A stretch of 10,025 bases of DNA, taken from DATHNF01 sp035486285 (GTDB taxonomy: Bacteria > Patescibacteriota > Saccharimonadia > Saccharimonadales > UBA4665). The DNA lies in NCBI GenBank assembly GCA_035486285.1, contig DATHNF010000015.1, positions 1-10,025 of the forward strand, given 5' to 3'. Every line of letters begins with the position of its first letter. Positions within the stretch are counted from its first letter, which is position 1. Both the position numbers and the translations under genes were made by a program. The notes beneath the pieces were generated by a model. It ran no database searches, was not told the origin of the DNA, and saw only the letters and a list, made by a program, of their open reading frames with translations. This document shows, piece after piece, positions 1-6,173 of this stretch.

Positions 1-1
1 C

Positions 2-1072
2 GCGTATCTCTCGGCGGCTTGGGCGGAGTCTGACTTACAAATTTGTTATTTGACCGAGCAACATCGGCAGCAAGGCGACGATGAGTTGCTAGCCTTTCTG
101 GAGGCAATGCGTGGCGGGGAACTCGAAGAAGTGCATCAAGAAACTTTGCAGAAGCGTTTCCACCAGAAGCCGGGCCCAGACACTGTTATTACCCGCTTGT
201 ACTCTCATAATATTGACGTCGAAGCCATTAACCAGCGGCATTTGGCAGCTTTGCCCGGCGAGAGCAAGCACTTCGAAATGCGCACTAAAGGCGGCAAAGC
301 CAAGATCGAACAATTGTCCAAGGGACTCCTCACACCAGAGGTGCTTGAGCTCAAAGTCGGTGCTGAAGTAATGTTCGTAGCTAACAATTTCGCCGAAGGT
401 TTCGTTAATGGCAGCCGCGGCCAGGTGATTGCGTTCGAAGATGACGGCACGCCAATCGTGCAGTTACTGAACGGGCGGAATATATATGTCGAGCCACACA
501 GCTGGAGCCTGAGCGAAGATGGCAAAGTGCGTGCCGAAATCAGCCAGCTACCACTGAGGCTGGCCTGGGCCATCACTATCCACAAGAGTCAGGGTATGAG
601 TCTGGACGCCGCCGAAATCGACCTTAGCCGGGCCTTCACGCCTGGCATGGGCTATGTGGCCCTCAGCCGGGTGCGCGGCCTGGATGGTCTCTATTTACAG
701 GGCATTAACGCCATGGCGCTCACCATGCATCCCCAAATCCACGAACTCGACCGCCAGTTCCGCCAGCTTTCATCTCGCCTGTCGGTTGATACGCCGGACA
801 TTGCCGAGGAGATTATTACTCCAAAGAACAAGGACAACGTACATGTTGATCAGGAGTTATTGGCCAAACTCAAGGCTTGGCGGCTGCAGCGCGCCCAAGC
901 CGATAGCATCCCAGCCTACATCATCGCTCATAATACTACGCTGGAAGCTGCCGCCGCTGCCGCTCCCACCACGCCGCAGCAACTTCTTTCTCTTCCGGGG
1001 TTTGGCTCACGCAAAGTCGAATCCTATGGCCCCGACATCCTCGCCATAATCACTACCCACACCACCTCCTAA
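2..1072 (+). CDS. Pif1/RecD-like superfamily 1 helicase with C-terminal HRDC domain (5'-truncated by window edge)
   Basis: The frame is open from the first complete codon at position 2, so the start lies outside the window; the TTG at 50 is not the true start, because residues before it (ending ICYLTEQHRQ) fit the family. About 356 codons are visible. The region around 590-700 encodes AITIHKSQGMSLD and GYVALSRVRGLDGLYL, which are C-terminal ATP-binding/coupling motifs of Pif1/RecD-type helicases (UvrD_C_2 region). Around 355-480 is a small SH3-like stretch (GAEVMFVANNF...NGSRGQV). The Walker A motif is missing because it would lie upstream. The last 75 residues (about 850-1065, with LPGFGSRKVESYG) resemble an HRDC nucleic-acid-binding domain. 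Likely role: ATP-driven DNA or RNA/DNA unwinding in replication or repair. The gene ends with TAA 76 bases before the first 300-bp element. Confidence 0.85.
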   Translation, partial: AYLSAAWAESDLQICYLTEQHRQQGDDELLAFLEAMRGGELEEVHQETLQKRFHQKPGPDTVITRLYSHNIDVEAINQRHLAALPGESKHFEMRTKGGKAKIEQLSKGLLTPEVLELKVGAEVMFVANNFAEGFVNGSRGQVIAFEDDGTPIVQLLNGRNIYVEPHSWSLSEDGKVRAEISQLPLRLAWAITIHKSQGMSLDAAEIDLSRAFTPGMGYVALSRVRGLDGLYLQGINAMALTMHPQIHELDRQFRQLSSRLSVDTPDIAEEIITPKNKDNVHVDQELLAKLKAWRLQRAQADSIPAYIIAHNTTLEAAAAAAPTTPQQLLSLPGFGSRKVESYGPDILAIITTHTTS

Positions 1073-1196
1073 ACAAACCTTCTAACCCAGTCATCCCAGC
1101 ACTGAATCAAGTTCAGCACAGCCTCCAGTCGGGACTCAATAGTTAAGTATGCCCGTCAGGGCATTCCATTATCCCCGCATTCAAGACAAACTGATT

Positions 1197-1295
1197 AAAG
1201 CAGCATGGTTTTGTAAGCTGCGTGATGAGGACTGTCTGAGCCCTCCTTTAGGAGGGTGAGTTCCGCAAGAACCGGATACAAAACCATGCTGCTTT
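1197..1295 (+). ncRNA. Candidate structured RNA core of copy 1
   Basis: A perfect 19-bp stem (1197-1215/1277-1295) closes a 61-nt apical part. Inside it are hairpin CCCTCC-TTTA-GGAGGG (1241-1256) and hairpin GTTC-CGCAA-GAAC (1260-1272). Compared with copy 2, stem pairs G1200-C1292, C1201-G1291, G1203-C1289 and T1206-A1286 are replaced by T-A, A-T, A-T and C-G, and A1205-T1287 becomes G-T. Such paired changes are the usual sign of conserved RNA structure. I see no clear promoter directly upstream, so it may be transcribed as part of the helicase 3' UTR. The function is unknown. Confidence 0.6.
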
Positions 1296-1327
1296 AGTAA
1301 TGTTTGTCGCCCATGCGGTGGCTTTTG

Positions 1328-1353
1328 TCCCACTTTTGCTACCAAAAGTGGGA
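1328..1353. other. Conserved 11-bp hairpin within copy 1
   Basis: TCCCACTTTTG pairs with CAAAAGTGGGA across a CTAC loop. The same hairpin occurs at 6303-6328 in copy 2 with a CCAC loop and one pair changed to T-G. No T-run follows, so a simple intrinsic terminator is unlikely. The upstream GGTGGC (1317-1322) could instead pair with GCTACC (1338-1343), giving a competing fold. Confidence 0.6.
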
Positions 1354-1453
1354 TGTAAGGAGAAGACAAGTGATTGAAAACATAAGTATAGGTGATGTCT
1401 CCCGCCACTGTTTGTTTGCAAAGGGGGCTGAAACTAGTTTGGGGAGGCGAGGC

Positions 1454-1657
1454 AAAATACGCCTAGGCCAAACCCAGCCAAAACTTAAATATTCATGAAT
1501 CCCATCCAAAGCCTTTACATCCATCCTAACAGAGGTTAAGCGGTTATAATGTAATGCAAAGCCCTAGTTCTTTGTGAAAATAAAGCCTCAAATAATTGAC
1601 TGTCTCAGAAAGTGAATGCCATGATAGCCACACTAATCCGCAGGAGGTTTAGCAATC
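1454..1657 (+). promoter_or_regulatory. Leader region with two candidate promoters for the TasA-like gene
   Basis: A perfect -10 hexamer TATAAT lies at 1545-1550, but I see no good -35 at the normal distance. A second candidate is TTGACT (1596-1601), an 18-base spacer and CATGAT (1620-1625), which would start transcription about 25 bases before the gene. A consensus ribosome binding site AGGAGG (1642-1647) lies 10 bases before the ATG at 1658. Nothing else is evident in this stretch. Confidence 0.45.
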
Positions 1658-2242
1658 ATGAAACGGTCTGGAAACTTCAAAGCCTTGGCGCGCGCAGTCA
1701 GTGTCGTCGGGGCCGTCATTATCCTCGTCAGCGGTGTCACATTCGCGGCCCTGCAAAGCCAGCAAATCAAACTGACTGGCAATACCATCGAAACCGCCAC
1801 AGCTAGCCTGCTTATTAGTAGTGACGGCATCAACTACGCTGCTTCGCAAGGCGGTTTTGATTTCTCCAATCTTATTCCTGGCGGCCCGGCCGCGCCCCAA
1901 GCCGGCTATAGCTTCTTTTTGAAGAATGGCGGCGGTGCGCCGCTTGCCCTCAAGCTGGCAGTCAGCAGCAGTCCCAGCAACCCGGATGCTGTTGATCTGA
2001 GCAAGGTCAATGTCATACTCACGCCTGCTAGTGGAGGTACGGCCCAAAGCTTCACGCTGGCATCACTTATCGCCTCGAATACGACTGGCGGGAGTCCCAT
2101 CACTGCGCCGAGCGAACTGTTTGTCGGCAATACGACGCACCTTACTTTGCAGGTCTCTATGGCGGCAGATGCTATTATCGGTTCAAATGCCTCGCTGGGC
2201 AATATTGACTTTGCTTTTACGGGGCAGGCTATGCCTAACTAG
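1658..2242 (+). CDS. Putative SipW-type secreted TasA/camelysin-like surface protein
   Basis: The protein has 194 residues. A short basic start (MKRSGNFK) is followed by a hydrophobic segment (about 13-30) ending GVTFAALQ. Then comes IKLTGNTIETATASLLIS, which resembles the sequence after the cleavage site in SipW-dependent TasA/CalY proteins. Cleavage after A30 or A31 is inferred. The rest is rich in Ser, Ala, Gly and Asn, has no further membrane segment, and looks like an extracellular beta-sandwich; length fits camelysin-like proteins. The start is supported by AGGAGG 10 bases upstream. The signal peptidase gene starts 14 bases downstream, as in tasA-sipW type loci. Family knowledge suggests a fibre or surface-layer component; protease activity is not supported by anything visible. 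It could also be a generic exported protein. Confidence 0.65.
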   Translation: MKRSGNFKALARAVSVVGAVIILVSGVTFAALQSQQIKLTGNTIETATASLLISSDGINYAASQGGFDFSNLIPGGPAAPQAGYSFFLKNGGGAPLALKLAVSSSPSNPDAVDLSKVNVILTPASGGTAQSFTLASLIASNTTGGSPITAPSELFVGNTTHLTLQVSMAADAIIGSNASLGNIDFAFTGQAMPN

Positions 2243-2256
2243 AAGAGCAATAATAG

Positions 2257-2817
2257 ATGATACGTATTCACGTCCAGTCAAGTACATATACCCGCATGGT
2301 AAGCTTTGCCGCTCGCAGCGCCGTGCTGACATTGGTAGTTTTGCTCATTGCCGTTGCAGCTAGTTTGCTAACGCTGCGGGCTCACGGCGAGCAATTGTTG
2401 AGCGTTCAAACTGGCAGCATGGTGCCCACTTTTCGCCCTGGTGACGCCGTCCTTGTCGAACCTATTGCACCCCACGATCTACAAGCTGGCGACATCATTA
2501 GCTACCAGAGTTTGCGCGACCCGAGTCTCATCATTTCGCACCGGCTTATCCGGATTGACCGATCAACTGGTTGGCTGACGACTCAGGGCGATGCCCTTAA
2601 GACGGCTGATCCAACATTTCCGCCCCGTTTGGTCATAGGGCGGGTAACAGCTGTCGCTCCGCGTTTGGGTTTCATGCTTGATGTCTTGCGCCGACCTCTG
2701 GGGTTACTGGTATTAATCTATTTACCCGCATTGCTTGTTATAGCCGCTGAAGCTAAACGCTTTGTCAGTCACTATAATCGCGTCCACTATCGTTTGGCGG
2801 GCCAGGAAAGGCCGTAA
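2257..2817 (+). CDS. Signal peptidase I, SipW/ER-type (Ser/His)
   Basis: The protein has 186 residues. A membrane segment at about 22-40 is followed by QTGSMVPTFRPGD, which holds the catalytic serine (S54). The second conserved box reads IISHRLIRI with His95, where typical bacterial signal peptidases have Lys; this Ser/His arrangement marks the archaeal/ER/SipW class. TTQGDALKTADP (about 108-119) matches the following conserved box with its Asp residues. A second hydrophobic segment lies at about 147-166 and a basic tail follows. The enzyme should remove signal peptides on the outer face of the membrane, and its neighbour at 1658 is the obvious substrate. No good ribosome binding site precedes the ATG, which fits translation coupled to the upstream gene. 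A later ATG at 2296 is possible but would shorten the first membrane segment. Confidence 0.85.
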   Translation: MIRIHVQSSTYTRMVSFAARSAVLTLVVLLIAVAASLLTLRAHGEQLLSVQTGSMVPTFRPGDAVLVEPIAPHDLQAGDIISYQSLRDPSLIISHRLIRIDRSTGWLTTQGDALKTADPTFPPRLVIGRVTAVAPRLGFMLDVLRRPLGLLVLIYLPALLVIAAEAKRFVSHYNRVHYRLAGQERP

Positions 2818-2822
2818 GGGTT

Positions 2823-2828
2823 TATACT
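2823..2828 (+). promoter_or_regulatory. Candidate -10 box for the NYN gene
   Basis: TATACT lies 8 bases before the ATG at 2837, so transcription would begin within a base or two of the start codon (leaderless or nearly so). No -35 box is evident and there is no ribosome binding site. Confidence 0.45.
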
Positions 2829-2836
2829 GTATACAT

Positions 2837-3418
2837 ATGCGAACCAGAACTAAGAAGCCGAACACCTATGCCTTCATCGACAGCCAGAACCTAAACCTCG
2901 GTACCCAGCGTATGGGCTGGAAGCTCGATTGGCGCAAATTCCGCCAGTTTCTAGAGGATAAATACGGAGTTACCCAGGCTTATATGTTCATTGGCTACAT
3001 GAGCGAGAACGAACCATTATATGAATACATGCATGAACTCGGCTTCCTGGTTGTGCTGAAGCCCACCGTCGACGTATCGCAATCACAGTCACACCACGAT
3101 GCTACCCACAAAACCGAAAACAACAATAAGCCTAAAGACCCCGAAGAGAAGGAGAAGTCGATAGTCAAAGGTAACATAGACGCTGACCTGGTGCTTTACA
3201 CCATGAAAGAGCTACCCAATTATGACCAAGCCATCATCGTCAGCGGTGACGGTGATTTCTTCAGCCTGGCCGAATACCTGGAACAGCAGGGCAAACTAGC
3301 ACACATCTTAACTCCTAACTGGCAATACTCCAGCCTGCTCAAGGTCTTCGAGTCCAAAATCGTTCGTCTCGACCAACTCCGCCGCCAGCTTGCATATCAT
3401 GACCGCAAGAAGAAATAA
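2837..3418 (+). CDS. NYN domain (LabA/DUF88, PIN-like) protein
   Basis: The protein has 193 residues from MRTRTKKPNTYAFIDSQN. The open frame extends back to 2762, but that would overlap the signal peptidase; the ATG at 2837 follows a -10 box and places the conserved first Asp early. FIDSQNLN (Asp15), NIDADLVL (Asp115/117) and IIVSGDGDF (Asp138/140) are the acidic residues of the NYN/PIN-like nuclease fold, expected to bind metal. A polar, charged insert (about 80-110, with a His-His and a KPKDPEEKEK stretch) separates the halves of the fold and may be a flexible loop. The C-terminus is basic (HDRKKK). Family knowledge suggests an RNA-acting protein; the substrate is unknown. Most likely a separate transcription unit, despite lying 19 bases after the signal peptidase stop. 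Confidence 0.85.
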   Translation: MRTRTKKPNTYAFIDSQNLNLGTQRMGWKLDWRKFRQFLEDKYGVTQAYMFIGYMSENEPLYEYMHELGFLVVLKPTVDVSQSQSHHDATHKTENNNKPKDPEEKEKSIVKGNIDADLVLYTMKELPNYDQAIIVSGDGDFFSLAEYLEQQGKLAHILTPNWQYSSLLKVFESKIVRLDQLRRQLAYHDRKKK

Positions 3419-3474
3419 AAACACTATTCCAACGGGAATGCCCACGAAGTAATTTCCAGCCAACCCGTTACTTT

Positions 3475-3503
3475 TTTGCAGTTTGCCTGTTCAGTTATAT
3501 AAT
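3475..3503 (+). promoter_or_regulatory. Candidate promoter for the interrupted small ORF
   Basis: TTTGCA (3475-3480), a 17-base spacer and a perfect TATAAT (3498-3503) precede the ATG at 3512 by only 8 bases. Transcription would start at or just before the start codon, giving a leaderless or nearly leaderless message. Confidence 0.5.
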
Positions 3504-3511
3504 CAGTTTGT

Positions 3512-3796
3512 ATGGAGCATGAAGATTACGAGCAAGTTTGCGATGCTGAACATTTTGGCGTTGAGCTTGATATGGATGAGGCGGGCTTTGATCGCGAAGC
3601 TGCGTTACTTTTGAAGCGCTCATCTGAAGGGTGATGGAAAGAGGCTGCCAAGAGAGCTGGATCTTTCATGCTGCGTGGTGCTATTCAGTTTGGCCACTCT
3701 TGTGGCTATATGTATGCCTACGATTTATGCTTGCACACCTGGCCGGGAGCTCCAAGCCAACCAGAAGATGCTGGCTATAACCAAGCTATTGGCTAG
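3512..3796 (+). pseudogene. Small ORF interrupted by one in-frame TGA
   Basis: From ATG 3512 the frame runs 40 codons (MEHEDYEQVCDAEHFGVELD...) to TGA at 3632-3634. It then continues open in the same frame for 53 more codons (WKEAAKRAGSFML... to ...AGYNQAIG) and stops at TAG 3794-3796. Both halves have protein-like composition: an acidic first half, and an amphipathic second half with Gly, Tyr and Cys. A promoter sits exactly at the start. The likeliest explanations are a nonsense mutation or sequence error in a 94-residue gene, or a real 40-residue protein followed by decayed sequence. Readthrough or recoding is possible but has no direct support. A restart at ATG 3668 or the overlapping TGATG (ATG 3634, other frame, W/C-rich) are weaker alternatives. 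The family is not recognised. Confidence 0.5.
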
Positions 3797-3798
3797 GG

Positions 3799-3837
3799 TA
3801 TACTTAAGAGAGCGCCAGTAAACTAACAAACAGGAGG
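3799..3837 (+). promoter_or_regulatory. Candidate -10 box and strong ribosome binding site for the flavodoxin-fold gene
   Basis: TATACT (3799-3804) is a possible -10 box without a clear -35. AGGAGG (3832-3837) lies 6 bases before GTG 3844 and decides that non-ATG start. Confidence 0.5.
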
Positions 3838-3843
3838 CTGCTA

Positions 3844-4575
3844 GTGGCAGGCAAAGACTGGGATTTTTCGGGGCTAAAGGCGATATTCTTCAACGGCACG
3901 CTGACCAAGTCGCCAGAGCCGAGTCATACCGAACGGCTTATCAAGATCAGCCAGGAAATCATGGAGAAGCATGGTGTCGAGACCGAGATAATTCGCACCC
4001 TTGACCACCCCAATATTGCCACTGGCACTTGGCCTGATATGCGCGAACATGGCTGGGACAAGGATGACTGGCCGGAACTCTTCAAGAAAGTCATGGAAGC
4101 CGACATCCTGGTGCTGGCCGGTCCCATCTGGCTGGGCGACAACAGCAGCCAAACCAAGAAAGTCATCGAGCGTCTCTACGCTTGCAGCAGCATCCTCAAC
4201 CCGCAGGGCCAGTACGCTTTTTACGGCAAGGTTGGGGGCTGTCTCATCACTGGTAACGAAGACGGTATTAAACACTGTGCGCAGAACATTCTCTACAGCC
4301 TACAGCACCTCGGCTACAGCATCCCACCCCAGGCTGATGCTGGCTGGATCGGTGAAGCTGGTCCCGGTGCCAGCTATGGGGATGATGACGGGCAGGGCGG
4401 CAAGGTCGGTTTCGACAATGATTTTACTAACCGCAACACGACCTTCATGACTTGGAATCTCATGCACCTGGCCAAGCTGCTCCAAGACAACGGTGGCATT
4501 CCGGCCCAAGGCAATCAACGCTCCAAGTGGGATGCCGGTGCCCGTTTCGACTTTGATAATCCTGAATATCGTTAA
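3844..4575 (+). CDS. Flavodoxin-fold NAD(P)H-dependent oxidoreductase (FMN reductase family)
   Basis: The protein has 243 residues from a GTG supported by AGGAGG. The segment FFNGTLTKSPEPSHTE (15-30) corresponds to the FMN phosphate-binding loop after the first beta strand of flavodoxin-like reductases. ADILVLAGPIWLGDNSSQTK (86-105) matches the second flavin loop and the PxWxG-type turn of the NADPH-dependent FMN reductase family. YGKVGGCLITGNEDG (136-150) is a third conserved strand-loop. The C-terminal 60 residues (Gly/Asp-rich, then NTTFMTWNLMHLAKLL) form the usual closing helix. It should be a soluble two-electron flavin reductase acting on quinones, azo compounds or nitro compounds; the substrate cannot be read from the sequence. 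It precedes an MBL-hydrolase and an aldo/keto reductase, suggesting a small redox or detoxification set, though the hairpin at 4580 separates them. Confidence 0.85.
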   Translation: MAGKDWDFSGLKAIFFNGTLTKSPEPSHTERLIKISQEIMEKHGVETEIIRTLDHPNIATGTWPDMREHGWDKDDWPELFKKVMEADILVLAGPIWLGDNSSQTKKVIERLYACSSILNPQGQYAFYGKVGGCLITGNEDGIKHCAQNILYSLQHLGYSIPPQADAGWIGEAGPGASYGDDDGQGGKVGFDNDFTNRNTTFMTWNLMHLAKLLQDNGGIPAQGNQRSKWDAGARFDFDNPEYR

Positions 4576-4579
4576 GCAC

Positions 4580-4615
4580 GTAGCAGTACAGTCAATTATT
4601 TAACTGTGCTACTAC
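4580..4615. terminator. Hairpin after the flavodoxin-fold gene, possible terminator
   Basis: GTAGCAGTACAGT (4580-4592) pairs with ACTGTGCTACTAC (4603-4615) at 12 of 13 positions, around a 10-base A/T loop. It starts 4 bases after the TAA. There is no T-run after the stem, so it may stabilise the 3' end or be a weak terminator rather than a classical intrinsic one. Confidence 0.5.
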
Positions 4616-4659
4616 CAGGGGTGCTGTAAATTAGGTAAATATGGAGGAGCAGGGAATAT

Positions 4660-5295
4660 ATGAAAGTTACTAAGTTTGTGCACTCGTGCCTGTTGGTAGA
4701 AACGCCCAGTAGATCGGCTGTCTTTGACCCCGGTGTTATGAGTGAATCGGCTCTCCGTGCCGATAGTCTCGCGCGGCTTGACGATATCTTCATCACTCAC
4801 GGCCACAGCGATCACTTCAGTCTGCAGCTGGTCAAGGAACTTGTGGCTAAATTCCCGAACGTTCGGATTACTAGCACGCCCGAAGTCGTAGCTAAGCTCA
4901 GCCAAGAGGGCATTACTGCGAGCGACCAGCCTCCCCAAGGTGTCGGCTTCTTCGATGCCCCACATGAGAATGTTGAGCCGCTGTTTCCGAGGCCGCAAGA
5001 AATCGGCATCCACTATCTTGATGTATTCAGCGACCCTGGAGATAGTCATAGCTTTCACGAGACGAAGGCTATCCTGGCTCTACCAGTTACCGCGCCATGG
5101 GGCAGTATGATCAAAGCCTTGAACCTGGCACTCGAACTCAAGCCCCGCCATGTCCTACCCGTCCACGACTGGCACTGGAGCGACACCGCTCGCGAACAAA
5201 CGTACGACATGTTAGAAGGTGTACTTGGCGAGCACGATATCACATTCCACAAACTACAAACCGGCCAGCCGATTACTATCGAGATCGAGCAATGA
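4660..5295 (+). CDS. MBL-fold metallo-hydrolase (UlaG-like)
   Basis: The protein has 211 residues and begins directly with the first beta strand (MKVTKFVHSCLLVE). THGHSDHF (46-53) is the metal-binding HxHxDH motif of the metallo-beta-lactamase fold. Further candidate ligands are H102, the GDSH motif at 127-130, and the histidines of HVLPVHDWHW near the C-terminus. This arrangement is typical of small UlaG/YcjG-like zinc or manganese hydrolases acting on esters, lactones or phosphodiesters; the substrate is not apparent. Purine-rich GGAGGAG (4643-4649) and AGGGA (4651-4655) provide the ribosome binding region. The stop overlaps the next start as ATGA, indicating translational coupling with the aldo/keto reductase. 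Confidence 0.88.
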   Translation: MKVTKFVHSCLLVETPSRSAVFDPGVMSESALRADSLARLDDIFITHGHSDHFSLQLVKELVAKFPNVRITSTPEVVAKLSQEGITASDQPPQGVGFFDAPHENVEPLFPRPQEIGIHYLDVFSDPGDSHSFHETKAILALPVTAPWGSMIKALNLALELKPRHVLPVHDWHWSDTAREQTYDMLEGVLGEHDITFHKLQTGQPITIEIEQ

Positions 5296-6173
5296 AACCG
5301 TACATCTTGAATACTGGCAGCAAAGTACCTCCAATCGGTTTCGGTACCTGGGAAATTACGCCTGATAGCGCAGTCAAAGAAGCAGTCCTAGCTGCCTTGG
5401 AAGCCGGCTACCGAATCATAGACACGGCGCGCCTATACGGCAATGAGCGTGGGATTGGCGAAGCCATCCGAGAGTCTGGCCTACCACGCAAAGACCTGTT
5501 TATCACTACCAAGCTCTGGAATGACGACCAGGGCTATGACCGCACGCTCAAGGCCTGTCAGACTTCGCTAGAGAAACTTAGCCTCGACTACCTCGATCTG
5601 TATCTTATACACTGGCCGGCCACCAGCAAGCGTCACGACAGCTGGCGGGCTTTCGAGAAGCTCTACCAGGACGGCCAGATCAAAGCCGCTGGCGTCGCTA
5701 ACTATACTGTTGAGCACCTTGAAGATCTTGCAACGCGTAGCGAGCTCACACCAGCCGTTAATCAGGTCGAATTCCACCCCTTTATATATGAACAGCAACG
5801 AGCCTTGTTGGATTATTGCCGGGAGCAAGGCATTCTCATTGAGGCTTACAGCCCATTGCAACGGATTGCCCGTACTGCCAGCAAGCCCATTAGCGCAATA
5901 GCCGAACGGCTTGGCAAAAGTCCGCAACAAGTTACCTTGCGCTGGTGTATCCAGCACGGCACATTGCCGCTACCGCGTTCCACAAGCTCTGACCACATCC
6001 GTGCTAACTATCAGATCTTTGACTTTAAACTGATTGACAGTGATATGCAGGCTCTCGACTCACTTAGTGACGGCGAACGAGTCACCTGGGATCCCGCCGG
6101 CATGGGGGCTAACCCCATTAATCGAGCTATGCCCGCCAGGGCATTCCTTATTTCCGCATTGAAGAGAAACTGA
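5292..6173 (+). CDS. Aldo/keto reductase (2,5-diketo-D-gluconate reductase-like)
   Basis: The protein has 293 residues. The frame is open further upstream, but MKPYILNTGSKVPPIGFGTW is the standard family N-terminus and its ATG overlaps the MBL stop by four bases. The catalytic tetrad of the superfamily is visible: Asp44 and Tyr49 in IIDTARLYGNE, Lys74 in TTKLW, and His107 in YLIHWP. The C-terminal NADPH-binding part has LPLPRSTSSDHI, matching the usual P(x)S/T phosphate-binding loop. It should reduce aldehydes or ketones with NADPH in the cytoplasm. The family's normal end is near VTWDPAGM; the last 14 residues from Met280 (MPARAFLISALKRN) are encoded by the left end of the second 300-bp element, so the C-terminus appears to have been altered when that element came to lie there. 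Confidence 0.9.
   Translation: MKPYILNTGSKVPPIGFGTWEITPDSAVKEAVLAALEAGYRIIDTARLYGNERGIGEAIRESGLPRKDLFITTKLWNDDQGYDRTLKACQTSLEKLSLDYLDLYLIHWPATSKRHDSWRAFEKLYQDGQIKAAGVANYTVEHLEDLATRSELTPAVNQVEFHPFIYEQQRALLDYCREQGILIEAYSPLQRIARTASKPISAIAERLGKSPQQVTLRWCIQHGTLPLPRSTSSDHIRANYQIFDFKLIDSDMQALDSLSDGERVTWDPAGMGANPINRAMPARAFLISALKRN

Larger units (their letters stand above)
1149..1453 (+). repeat. Dispersed ~300-bp structured element, copy 1
   Basis: This intergenic stretch is clearly related along its whole length to 6129-6430. It begins with the small hairpin ATGCCCGTCAGGGCAT. Next comes a 19-bp perfect stem (1197-1215 with 1277-1295) enclosing two hairpins, then an 11-bp hairpin (1328-1338 with 1343-1353), and finally AGACA/TGTCT (1364-1368 with 1396-1400). 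Long identical blocks lie in the loop region (GCGTGATGAGGACTGT and GAGTTCCGCAAGAACC). No reading frame is shared by the two copies, which argues against coding. The strand is given as that of the flanking genes; the sequence alone does not prove it. It could be a structured RNA gene, a 3'-UTR element or a non-autonomous mobile element relic. It is not a family I recognise. Confidence 0.8.

Noticed and set aside
1217..1275. Hammerhead-like string TGATGAG in the element core
   Set aside because: The GAAA segment and the three-stem layout required for a hammerhead are missing.
1181..1408. Minus-strand open frame of 75 codons inside copy 1 of the element
   Set aside because: The frame is not kept in copy 2, it has no ribosome binding site, and substitutions between copies follow base pairing rather than codons.
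2762..2836. N-terminal extension of the NYN protein from ATG 2762
   Set aside because: It overlaps the end of the signal peptidase gene, and the ATG at 2837 fits both a -10 box and the family start.
3512..3796. UGA read as glycine (Gracilibacteria-type code)
   Set aside because: The MBL gene, the aldo/keto reductase and rsmH all end in TGA at sensible places, and the MBL/reductase ATGA overlap would be lost. Base composition is also not strongly AT-rich.
5097..5291. N-terminal extension of the aldo/keto reductase from the upstream ATG at 5097
   Set aside because: It lies inside the MBL gene in another frame; the family N-terminus starts at 5292 with an ATGA overlap.
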